Positions 56,778 to 64,000 of a DNA stretch of 64,000 nucleotides are shown in pieces. Source of the stretch: Rhodobacteraceae bacterium HLUCCA08. GTDB lineage: Bacteria > Pseudomonadota > Alphaproteobacteria > Rhodobacterales > Rhodobacteraceae. The position numbers and the translations under genes were made by a program. The DNA is taken from NCBI GenBank assembly GCA_001314655.1, contig LJSF01000017.1:29662-93661 (forward strand), in the 5' to 3' direction. A model generated the notes under the pieces. The model had not been told where the DNA came from and made no database searches. It was given only the letters and a program-made list of their open reading frames with translations. Position 1 is the stretch's first letter, and the number at the start of each line of letters is the position of its first letter.

Positions 56778-59502
56778 CGTCGTCGTCTCCCTGATCGGCG
56801 ATCCAGGCGACGCTGACGACTTCTTCACCGCGGCCGGTATCGAACACCTTGACCCCGCCGGCGCTGCGCGAGCGGAAGGAAATTCCGTCGACCGGTACCC
56901 GGATCGACTGGCCCTTGGAGGTGGCCAGCATGATCTGGTCGTCCAGTTCCACCGGGAAGGAGGCGACGATCCGGCCGCCGCGCATCGCCTTGTCCATGGC
57001 CGCGACGCCGATCCCGCCGCGCCCGCGCACCGGGTAGTCGTGGCTTGACGACAGCTTGCCGGCGCCGCCCGCGGTGATCGTCAGAATCAGGTTCTCGGCC
57101 GCCGACATTTCGGCATAGCGGTCGGGCGACAGGCCGGTATCGGCATTGCCGTCCTCTTCATCCGATGCCTCGGCTTCGTCGGTCAACCCCGCGACGGCGC
57201 GGCGCATTTTCAGGTAGGCGGCGCGTTCGTCCGGGCCCGCCTCGAAATGCCGGATCACCGACATCGACACCACCCGGTCGCCGTTCGACAGCCGGATCCC
57301 CCGCACCCCGGTCGACGATCGCCCGGCAAAGACGCGCACATCGGTGGTCGCAAAGCGGATCGCCCGGCCGCTGTCGGTCACCAGCATGATGTCGTCCTCC
57401 TCGGAACAGATCCGGGCATTGACCAGGCTGACGGTGCCGTCCTCGGGCAGTTTCATGGCGATCTTGCCGTTGCGCATCACGTTGGTGAAATCCGACAGCT
57501 TGTTGCGCCGCACATCGCCCGCGCTGGTGGCAAAGACGATCTGCAAGGCGTCCCAGTCTTCCTCGGCCCGGTCCACCGGCATGATCGCGGCAACGCTGAC
57601 CCCGGGCGGGATCGGCAGGATGTTGACGATCGCCTTGCCCTTGGAGGTGCGCCCGCCCTGCGGCAGCCGCCAGGTTTTCAGCTTGTAGACCATCCCGTCG
57701 GTGGTGAAGACCAGCAGCTGGGTATGGGTATTGGCGACGAAAAGCGTGGTGACCACGTCCTCTTCCTTGGTCGCCATGCCCGACAGGCCCTTGCCGCCGC
57801 GTTTCTGGGCCCGGAAATCCGCCAGCGCGGTGCGCTTGATATAGCCGCCCTGGGTGACGGTGACGACCATGTCCTCGCGTTCGATCAGGTCCTCGTCGTC
57901 CATGTCGCCGGACCAGTCGACGATCTCGGTCCGGCGGGGCACGGCGAATTGGTCACGGACCTCGCGCAGCTCGTCGCCGATGATGCGCATGATCCGTTCG
58001 CGCGACGACAGAATATCAAGGTAATCCTTGATCCTGGCGGCCAGGTCTTCGAGTTCGTCGGTGACTTCCTTGACGCCGATCTGGGTCAGGCGCTGCAGCC
58101 GCAGGTCGAGGATCGCCCGGGCCTGGATCTCGGACAGGTTGTAGGTGCCGTCCTCGTTCATCGTATGGGTCGGGTCGTCGATCAGGCGGATATAGGCGGC
58201 GATGTCGTGGGCCGGCCAGCGGCGGGTCATCAGTTTCTCGCGCGCCTCGGCGGCATCGGCAGAGGCGCGGATGGTGGCGACGACCTCGTCCACGTTCGAC
58301 ACCGCCACGGCCAGGCCGCACAACACGTGGCTGCGTTCGCGGGCCTTGCGCAGTTCGAAGGCGGTGCGCCGGGCCACGACATCTTCGCGGAAGTCGATGA
58401 AGGCGGTCAGAAAGCCGCGCAGGGTCAGGGTTTCGGGCCGGCCGCCATTCAGCGCCAGCATGTTGCAGCCGAACGAGGTCTGCATCGGGGTGAAGCGGAA
58501 CAGCTGGTTCAGCACCACCTCGGCGGTGGCGTCGCGTTTGAGTTCGACCACGACCCGGACGCCGTTGCGGTCGCTTTCGTCCTGGACATGGGCGATGCCG
58601 TCGATCCGCTTGTCGCGGGCGGCCTCGGCGATGCGTTCGACCATGGTGGCCTTGTTCACCTGGTAGGGAATGGCGTCGATGACGATCGCCCAGCGGTCCT
58701 TGCGCAATTCCTCGATATGGGTGCGGGCGCGGATCACCACGCTGCCGCGCCCCTCGAGATAGGCTTTGCGCGCGCCCGAGCGGCCCAGCATGATGCCGCC
58801 GGTCGGGAAATCGGGGCCGGGGATATGGTCGATCAGCTGTTCGCTGGTCAGGTCCGGGTCCTCGATCAGCGCCAGTGTGGCGTCGATCACCTCGCCCAGA
58901 TTGTGCGGCGGGATATTGGTGGCCATGCCGACGGCGATGCCGCCGGCGCCATTGACCAGCATGTTGGGAAAACGGGCGGGCAGGACCGTGGGTTCGCGAT
59001 CCTTGCCGTCGTAATTGTCCTGGAAATCGACGGTTTCCTTGTCGATATCGGCGACAAGGTATTGCGCGACCTTGGCCATCCGGACCTCGGTATAGCGCAT
59101 CGCCGCGGGGTTGTCGCCGTCCATGGAGCCGAAATTGCCCTGCGGATCCAGCAGCGGCACCGACATCGAGAAATCCTGCGCCATCCGCACCAGGGCGTCG
59201 TAGATCGCGCTGTCGCCATGCGGGTGATACTTGCCCATGGCGTCCGAAACCGGGCGGACGGATTTGCGGAACGGCTTGTCGTGGGTGTTGCCGGCCTCGT
59301 GCATGCCATAAAGGATCCGGCGGTGCACCGGTTTGAGCCCGTCGCGCAGATCGGGGATCGCCCGACTCACGATCACGCTCATCGCGTAATCCAGATAGGA
59401 CGACTTCATCTCGTCGGTGATCGAGATGCTCGGGCCCGAATAGGCCGGGCGTTCGGGCGGGAATTCTCCTGCCTCTTCAGGGGGTTCGGGTGTATCGTTC
59501 AC
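56764..59502 (-). CDS. gyrA: DNA gyrase subunit A
   Basis: The 912-residue GyrA starts with GTG. The catalytic Tyr137 is in [12 protein letters not shown], and the quinolone region reads [20 protein letters not shown] with Ser98 and Asp102, the sensitive-type residues. The C-terminal beta-pinwheel repeats include [11 protein letters not shown], the GyrA box. An acidic linker ([15 protein letters not shown]) near residue 795 interrupts the pinwheel. It is followed by the beta-barrel gene. Confidence 0.97.
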   Translation of the reverse strand: MNDTPEPPEEAGEFPPERPAYSGPSISITDEMKSSYLDYAMSVIVSRAIPDLRDGLKPVHRRILYGMHEAGNTHDKPFRKSVRPVSDAMGKYHPHGDSAIYDALVRMAQDFSMSVPLLDPQGNFGSMDGDNPAAMRYTEVRMAKVAQYLVADIDKETVDFQDNYDGKDREPTVLPARFPNMLVNGAGGIAVGMATNIPPHNLGEVIDATLALIEDPDLTSEQLIDHIPGPDFPTGGIMLGRSGARKAYLEGRGSVVIRARTHIEELRKDRWAIVIDAIPYQVNKATMVERIAEAARDKRIDGIAHVQDESDRNGVRVVVELKRDATAEVVLNQLFRFTPMQTSFGCNMLALNGGRPETLTLRGFLTAFIDFREDVVARRTAFELRKARERSHVLCGLAVAVSNVDEVVATIRASADAAEAREKLMTRRWPAHDIAAYIRLIDDPTHTMNEDGTYNLSEIQARAILDLRLQRLTQIGVKEVTDELEDLAARIKDYLDILSSRERIMRIIGDELREVRDQFAVPRRTEIVDWSGDMDDEDLIEREDMVVTVTQGGYIKRTALADFRAQKRGGKGLSGMATKEEDVVTTLFVANTHTQLLVFTTDGMVYKLKTWRLPQGGRTSKGKAIVNILPIPPGVSVAAIMPVDRAEEDWDALQIVFATSAGDVRRNKLSDFTNVMRNGKIAMKLPEDGTVSLVNARICSEEDDIMLVTDSGRAIRFATTDVRVFAGRSSTGVRGIRLSNGDRVVSMSVIRHFEAGPDERAAYLKMRRAVAGLTDEAEASDEEDGNADTGLSPDRYAEMSAAENLILTITAGGAGKLSSSHDYPVRGRGGIGVAAMDKAMRGGRIVASFPVELDDQIMLATSKGQSIRVPVDGISFRSRSAGGVKVFDTGRGEEVVSVAWIADQGDDDVAEE

Positions 59503-59548
59503 GTATCCGCCTGTCTGGCCTTGCGGCCCCTATATCTTGTTGAAGGTG

Positions 59549-59578
59549 ACTATATCAGACCCCGCATAGTGGGTGCAA
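59549..59578 (-). promoter_or_regulatory. gyrA promoter
   Basis: On the minus strand TTGCAC (59578-59573) and TATAGT (59554-59549) are spaced by 18 bases, giving a start near 59542 and a 40-base leader before the GTG. Confidence 0.6.
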
Positions 59579-59695
59579 TGCGCGATGGCCAAGGCGATTG
59601 GCAGCCGCAGGGCGTTGCTGATAACAATCTGTTTTCATTGACAATTAACTCAGATTTGCTGGGATGGAGGGATCGAGACCGAACAGGAGGCACCG

Positions 59696-59974
59696 ATGAC
59701 CACCGAAACGACCACCGAAACCGAATTGCTGCTGCAGGGCTACGGGCTGACCACGGCCGAGCTGTTCTACGGCCTGCCGGACCATCCCAGCGTGCTGACC
59801 AGCTTTGTCTGGCAGGATTATGACCTGGCGCCGGATCATGACCGGTTGCTGGGCTTCATCAGCTTCTGGCGCGACGAGATCGAGGGGCCGCTGCATTCGG
59901 TCCGCTTCGTGCATCGGACGCTGATCTCGCCGGGGGAATGGCGCAACGTGACCGGTGAGTTCACCTATCACTGA
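59696..59974 (+). CDS. usg: Usg family protein
   Basis: The 92-residue protein has the Usg pattern: LLQGYGLTTAELFYGLPDHPSVLTSFVWQDYDLAPDHDRLLGFISFWRDEIEGPLHSVR and HRTLISPGEWRNV. The name comes from genes upstream of trp genes in Caulobacter; the function is not established. AGGAGG at six bases before the ATG gives a strong start. It converges with dsbB, 18 bases apart. Confidence 0.85.
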   Translation: MTTETTTETELLLQGYGLTTAELFYGLPDHPSVLTSFVWQDYDLAPDHDRLLGFISFWRDEIEGPLHSVRFVHRTLISPGEWRNVTGEFTYH

Positions 59975-59992
59975 GGTCAGGCCCCATCGGGC

Positions 59993-60457
59993 TCAGGCGG
60001 CGCGGCGCGCGGCCAACACCCAGATCAGCGCCAGGGCGCCCGAGGCGAGGAAATTCCAGCTGGCCATGGACAGGCCGAGGATCAGCAGCGCCGCTTCGTC
60101 GCACATCACCACCGGGGCGATATCGGTGGCCAGAAGATCGGCCCCGCTGAGGCCGGACAGCCCGCCGCCGCCGGTGCAGCTGGCCGGACCCTGCCACCAG
60201 TCGCGCTCGATCCCGGTGTGATACAGGCCCAGCGCCGCGGTGATCGCCGCGGCCAGCGCGCCGAGCCAGGCCAGCAGCCGCGCGCCGCCGGCCAGGGCGA
60301 AGGCGAGGACACCGATGACGATCGCCGCCGCATGGGGCCAGCGTTGCCACAGGCATATCTCGCAGGGGGCATAGCCGGCCGCCTGGAACAGGAACGCCCC
60401 GGCCAGCAGCGCGAAAGAGCCGCCCGAAGCCAGCAGAATCAGCATGTTGCGCGTCAT
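59993..60457 (-). CDS. dsbB: Disulfide bond formation protein DsbB
   Basis: The 154-residue protein has four membrane helices, with the two cysteine pairs of DsbB: Cys32 and Cys35 in APCEICLWQRWPH and, in the second periplasmic loop, Cys94 (ASCTGGGG) and Cys119 (VVMCDEAA). It reoxidises DsbA and passes electrons to quinone. Its start overlaps the stop of the YqaA-family gene. Confidence 0.92.
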   Translation of the reverse strand: MTRNMLILLASGGSFALLAGAFLFQAAGYAPCEICLWQRWPHAAAIVIGVLAFALAGGARLLAWLGALAAAITAALGLYHTGIERDWWQGPASCTGGGGLSGLSGADLLATDIAPVVMCDEAALLILGLSMASWNFLASGALALIWVLAARRAA

Positions 60458-61032
60458 AATTGTCCTACCAGCAGAAAGCCTCCGACCAGCACGGCGCAGA
60501 AGGCGACAAAGACGAGACCCAAACGTTGCTCGATAAAGGCGCGGATCGGCGCGCCGAACTTCCACAACAGCGCGGCGACGATGAAGAATCGCAAGGCCCG
60601 CGCGATGATCGAGGACAGGATGAAGACCGGAAGTGACAGCGCGGTCCAGCCCGACATGATGGTGATGACCTTGTAGGGGAACGGCGTCACCCCCGCGATC
60701 AGCACCGCCCAGACCCCCCAGTCGTTGAAGGTCGCGTTGAACTGCTCGACCGCCTCGGTCTTGCCCAGGGTGGCGAAGATCCACTGGCCGACCGTTTCAT
60801 AGAAGAAATAGCCGATCGCGTAGCCCGCCACGCCGCCCAGAACCGAGGCGGCCGTGCAGACGGCGGCGATCAGGAAGGCCCGGTGCGGCATGGCGATGAT
60901 CATCGGGATCATCAGCACGTCCGGCGGGATCGGAAAGACCGAGCTTTCGACAAAGGCCACCGCCGCCAGCACCCAGAGCGCGTGGCGATGCCCGGCCAGC
61001 GAAATCGTCCAGTCATACAGCCTGCGCAGCAT
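60454..61032 (-). CDS. YqaA/DedA-family membrane protein
   Basis: The 192-residue SNARE-associated/DedA-type protein has VAFVESSVFPIPPDVLMIPMI (about residues 26-46) and the downstream GVTPFPYKVITIMSGWTALSLPVFILSSIIARALRFFIVA with the family proline and arginines. DedA proteins act as lipid flippases or in proton-motive-force homeostasis. The ATG at 61032 has GGCAGGA upstream; the frame upstream of it runs into the tRNA-Leu gene. Confidence 0.9.
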   Translation of the reverse strand: MLRRLYDWTISLAGHRHALWVLAAVAFVESSVFPIPPDVLMIPMIIAMPHRAFLIAAVCTAASVLGGVAGYAIGYFFYETVGQWIFATLGKTEAVEQFNATFNDWGVWAVLIAGVTPFPYKVITIMSGWTALSLPVFILSSIIARALRFFIVAALLWKFGAPIRAFIEQRLGLVFVAFCAVLVGGFLLVGQL

Positions 61033-61107
61033 TGATCCTGCCCGGTCCCTCGTGTCGCGCCCCATAGGGCATGGGTCACCGATGGGGTCAAGGGCGCCCT
61101 GACGGCA

Positions 61108-61136
61108 TTGACGCAGGCCATTCCCGGGTCTATGCC
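61108..61136 (+). promoter_or_regulatory. tRNA-Leu promoter
   Basis: TTGACG (61108-61113) and TATGCC (61131-61136) are spaced by 17 bases and sit ten bases before the mature tRNA 5' end. Confidence 0.6.
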
Positions 61137-61145
61137 CCGGCGCGG

Positions 61146-61231
61146 GCCGGTGTGGCGGAATGGTAGACGCAGGGGATTCAAAATCCCCCGATGGCAACAT
61201 CGTGAGAGTTCGAGTCTCTCCACCGGCACCA
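61146..61231 (+). tRNA. tRNA-Leu (anticodon CAA)
   Basis: The acceptor strands GCCGGTG and CACCGGC pair fully, and the anticodon stem GGGGA/TCCCC holds the loop TTCAAAA with anticodon CAA. A long variable arm (class II) and the T-arm GAGAG-TTCGAGT-CTCTC are present. CCA is encoded (61229-61231). It reads UUG codons. Confidence 0.96.
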
Positions 61232-61813
61232 GATTCTCGAATCTTCGAATCGACATCCGATGGCCCCGTCATCAATCGTGACGCGTCGCGTCAAATTGTG
61301 TCCGCATTCGCACCACATCTACCGTCTTGTCGCCGAAGATTTCGTCGAAATCATGACCGTGCACGGCGGGCTGGCCCGTCACGGCGCCGAACAACCCGTG
61401 ATTGTCAGAATCCTTGGTTTCAAGGCCAAATCCGGCAGATCGACCGGGTCTGTGTCGATGAATCGGAAACAATCAGAATGCGAAATGGTCATTGTTGTGA
61501 TCCGAACCGATGGGATCAGGGTCGGCGTCGCCCCGATGCCGTCATTTTTCGGACATTTTTCCCTTTTTTCGACAGATCGTTCTGATTAAACCCTGTCTTG
61601 CCCAACTGGGGGGCGTGCCGGCTTCTGGGGAGCCGGGCCGGACAGGAGCGATCCGTTCGGCGCATGTGGTGTCTGCGGGACGGGGTCCGAACCCCTCACC
61701 TGGCGGATTTGTCCGACGGCCGGAAATGGCCGTCATCGGCCCGTTGTCGCGGGGCGAGGGGAATTTTGTGAGCGGTGCGGACGTGTCTGCATCCGCCGGT
61801 GAAGGAAAAGGCG
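61232..61813 (+). other. Gene-free region upstream of the RTX gene
   Basis: No supported gene. The stretch is less GC-rich than its surroundings and has T-rich runs at about 61550-61575, which may end the tRNA transcript. The RTX gene's ribosome site AAGGAAAAGG is at 61802-61811. No clear promoter could be assigned. Confidence 0.4.
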
Positions 61814-64000
61814 ATGACGTATTGGTATGATCCGAAGACCTCCGAGATCTGGGGTCGCATGTTCCACGACACCGACGGGGACAACACCGAAAACAACGGC
61901 TCTGGCGGGTACGAGCCCGGTATCGCAGGGCAGGTGGTGAAACTTCTGAACGCCCATGGGCAGGTCATCGCGACCACGACGACGAATTCCCACGGCAATT
62001 ACAAGTTCATCTGCCTGCCCGCAGGCGATTACACGATCCAGTTCCCCACGTCGGTCGATGACAAGACGCTGGTCGAAAAGGATGTCGGTGATTTCGGCAC
62101 CGACAGCGACGCGGATCAGTCCACGGGCAAGACCATCCAGATCCACCTGGGCAAGGCCCAGACGATCTGCGAAGTCGATGCCGGGTATCGGTTCGACCCG
62201 GACCTGGACGGCGTCGTGCAAGGCACCGGCGGCGACGACCTGATCGACCTGGCCTATACCGGTGACCCGGACGGCGACCGGATCGACAACGGCGATGCGA
62301 TCCTGCCGGGCGAGGCCGCCGAGGACGACATCGTCGTGGCCGGGGACGGCGACGATACGGTCCGGGCCGGTGCCGGGGATGACGAGGTCTACGGCGGCAA
62401 CGGTGACGATACCCTGTTCGGTGAAGAGGGCGACGATGTCCTTTACGGCGATCGCGCCAGCCCCTACGGCGACCCGACCGAAACCGAGGCGATCCGTGAA
62501 AGCTTCGAATGGAGCAAGGCCGGCGTGGCCAATGGCCATGACCTGGGCGATTTCACCCAGGATACGGGCAATGTGACCGTTTCGTTCAAGGTGCTGCAGG
62601 AAACCGGCCACGCCGACACGGAATTCGCAGCGAACCAGCAGAAGGTTCACAGCATCTCCACGGATGGCAGCGCGGCCAACAAGTTCAGCTCGCTGTCCAG
62701 CACCACCAATGGCGCGGGCAACCAGGCCGATTACGAATTGTCGTTCTCGGACCCGGTCGAAAACGTGTCGTTCCGCATCAACGACATCGACGGTGACGGC
62801 ATCGTGCGGGTCACTGCCTTCGATGCGGCCGGTCAGAAGATCGCGGTGAACCTTTCGGGCGGGTCGCGGCTTACCCTCAAGGATACCGACAGCGTCCCCG
62901 GCGCCGACACCGCGGACAGCAAGGGCGGCTATCTCGAAGACACGGCGCCTGAATATTCGCTTTTGGTAGACATCCCCGGGCCGGTTGCCCGGATCGTGCT
63001 CGAGCACGATCAGGACGGTCACAACAATTCCGGCATCAACGTCACCGATGTCTATTTCGACGCCATGGTTCCGGTCGAAGAAGAGGGCGCGCCGGGCAAT
63101 GACGAAATCTACGGTGGCGCCGGCAATGACGTGATCTATGGCGGGGAAGGCGATGACCTTCTGGTCGGCGGCAGCGGCGACGACAACATCTTTGGCGGCG
63201 ACGATGCCGACAGGATCGTCGGCGGGGCCGGAGACGACGTCGACGGCGGGGCCGGTGGCAATGACCACGACATCCTTGACCTGACCGGTGCCGGACCCTT
63301 CTACCTCGAGGACGTGCGGCCCGACAGCAACGGCAACGGATTTGACGGCACCGTTGTGTTCGTCGACGACGACGGAAACCCGACCGGAGAAACCCTGGTC
63401 TTCACCGAAATCGAGGAAATCCTCGGCGATGAGGTCAACCGCGCCCCGGTTGCGCAGGACGATAGCGCGACGACCGACGAGGACACGCCGGTCACGATCG
63501 ACGTTCTGGCCAATGACAGCGATCCCGACGGCGACAAGCTGAGCGTGACCGAGGCGACCAGCCCGGATGGCGAGGTCACGATCAACCCCGACGGGACGAT
63601 CACCTTCACCCCGGACGAGGATTTCAACGGCGAGACGACGATCACCTATACCGTGACCGATCCCGACGGGAACACGGACACGGGCGAGGTGACCGTCACG
63701 GTCAACCCGGTGAACGACGCGCCTGTTGCGGTCGACGACAGCGCGACGACCGACGAGGACACGCCGGTCGAGATCGACGTTCTGGGCAATGACAGCGATC
63801 CCGACGGCGACCCGCTGAGCGTGACCGAGGCGTCGGTTCCGGCGGATCAGGGGACGGTCGAGATCGTCGATGGCAAGCTGGTCTTCACCCCGGCCGAGAA
63901 CTTCAACGGCGAGACGACGATCACCTACACGGTGAGCGACGGCAATGGCGGCGAGGACACCGCGACCGTGACGGTCGAGGTGGCTCCGGTCAACGATGCG
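61814..64000 (+). CDS. Large secreted RTX/cadherin-like repeat protein (partial, 3' end beyond window)
   Basis: One frame opens at the ATG at 61814 and stays open for 729 codons to the last base. No signal peptide follows the start (MTYWYDPKTSEIWG), consistent with type I secretion. Domains: an SdrD/CnaB-like fold (about 10-125, GIAGQVVKLLNAHGQVIATTTTN, YKFICLPAGDYTIQF); a first RTX block (about 137-220, GGNGDDTLFGEEGDDVLYGD); a beta-rich region (about 225-420); a second RTX block (428-485); a linker seen after RTX blocks (486-540); then cadherin-like repeats beginning NRAPVAQDDSATTDEDTPV. It is probably a calcium-binding adhesin or biofilm protein; the C-terminal secretion signal is outside. 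Confidence 0.9.
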   Translation, partial: MTYWYDPKTSEIWGRMFHDTDGDNTENNGSGGYEPGIAGQVVKLLNAHGQVIATTTTNSHGNYKFICLPAGDYTIQFPTSVDDKTLVEKDVGDFGTDSDADQSTGKTIQIHLGKAQTICEVDAGYRFDPDLDGVVQGTGGDDLIDLAYTGDPDGDRIDNGDAILPGEAAEDDIVVAGDGDDTVRAGAGDDEVYGGNGDDTLFGEEGDDVLYGDRASPYGDPTETEAIRESFEWSKAGVANGHDLGDFTQDTGNVTVSFKVLQETGHADTEFAANQQKVHSISTDGSAANKFSSLSSTTNGAGNQADYELSFSDPVENVSFRINDIDGDGIVRVTAFDAAGQKIAVNLSGGSRLTLKDTDSVPGADTADSKGGYLEDTAPEYSLLVDIPGPVARIVLEHDQDGHNNSGINVTDVYFDAMVPVEEEGAPGNDEIYGGAGNDVIYGGEGDDLLVGGSGDDNIFGGDDADRIVGGAGDDVDGGAGGNDHDILDLTGAGPFYLEDVRPDSNGNGFDGTVVFVDDDGNPTGETLVFTEIEEILGDEVNRAPVAQDDSATTDEDTPVTIDVLANDSDPDGDKLSVTEATSPDGEVTINPDGTITFTPDEDFNGETTITYTVTDPDGNTDTGEVTVTVNPVNDAPVAVDDSATTDEDTPVEIDVLGNDSDPDGDPLSVTEASVPADQGTVEIVDGKLVFTPAENFNGETTITYTVSDGNGGEDTATVTVEVAPVNDA
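63437..63985 (+). repeat. Tandem 276-bp repeats coding cadherin-like domains
   Basis: The coding segments starting at 63437 and 63713 are direct repeats with a period of 276 bases (92 residues). The stretch from AGCGCGACGACCGACGAGGA onward is identical at 63464 and 63740. A third copy begins near 63986. Near-identity at the DNA level implies recent duplication or gene conversion. Confidence 0.85.

Noticed and set aside
61733..63268. Minus-strand frame of 511 codons across the RTX gene
   Set aside because: It mirrors the Asp/Gly repeats of the RTX blocks; the plus frame has clear domains and the minus frame none.

Overview
This is a GC-rich alphaproteobacterial chromosome segment, most likely Rhodobacterales (Paracoccaceae). 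The signs are a CtrA gene next to a SciP-type DUF1153 gene, LpxI rather than LpxH in the lipid A operon, folate-dependent TrmFO, a Usg protein, a LexA box of the alphaproteobacterial type GTTC-N7-GTTC, and an adhesin-like RTX protein. The genus cannot be fixed from sequence reading alone.

Positions 1-10484 are the end of an integrated conjugative element. A trb mating-pair operon enters from the left (trbJ tail, TrbK-like, trbL, trbF, trbG, trbI, DUF2274). A cargo block follows: an AbiEi/AbiEii toxin-antitoxin pair on the minus strand, a ParD/ParE pair with a visible promoter and operator, a UPF0149/SEC-C protein and decayed gene fragments. A DUF4102-type tyrosine integrase comes next, and the element stops at a 45-bp 3' fragment of tRNA-Arg(CCG), which marks the attachment site.

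Positions 10485-28200 are core chromosome: a DUF882 exported protein, an L,D-transpeptidase, a relocated lpxD with a dedicated ACP and ketosynthase, an IalB-like protein, a HerA-like ATPase, a CorC-type CBS protein, xerD, aroK-aroB, ssb, a lytic transglycosylase, an AraC regulator and miaA. The intergenic stretch 16476-16923 carries what look like two small minus-strand transcription units.

Positions 28243-40487 hold the conserved envelope super-operon pyrH-frr-uppS-cdsA-dxr-rseP-(43-aa membrane protein)-bamA-skp-fabZ-lpxA-lpxI-lpxB. It links translation recycling, isoprenoid and phospholipid synthesis, outer-membrane protein assembly and lipid A synthesis. lpxD, usually placed between skp and fabZ, is absent here and sits at 13161.

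Positions 40498-61231 hold a cation exchanger, a Ppx/GppA phosphatase, a three-gene folate one-carbon cluster, mnmA (interrupted by a one-base frameshift), sciP-ctrA, ligA-recG, a 40-codon membrane-peptide gene behind both a LexA box and a CtrA-like box, an Fe-S scaffold gene, hisI, gluQ, trmFO, a beta-barrel gene, gyrA, usg, dsbB, a YqaA/DedA gene and tRNA-Leu(CAA).

From 61814 to the window end runs one uninterrupted reading frame of 729 codons with no stop: a secreted modular protein with an SdrD/CnaB-like domain, two RTX calcium-binding blocks and tandem cadherin-like repeats. It continues beyond the window.

The most interesting candidates are the SOS/cell-cycle-wired 40-aa membrane peptide at 52372-52494, the tandem small-RNA-like units at 16606-16860 and the recurrent AT-core palindromes at convergent gene ends.
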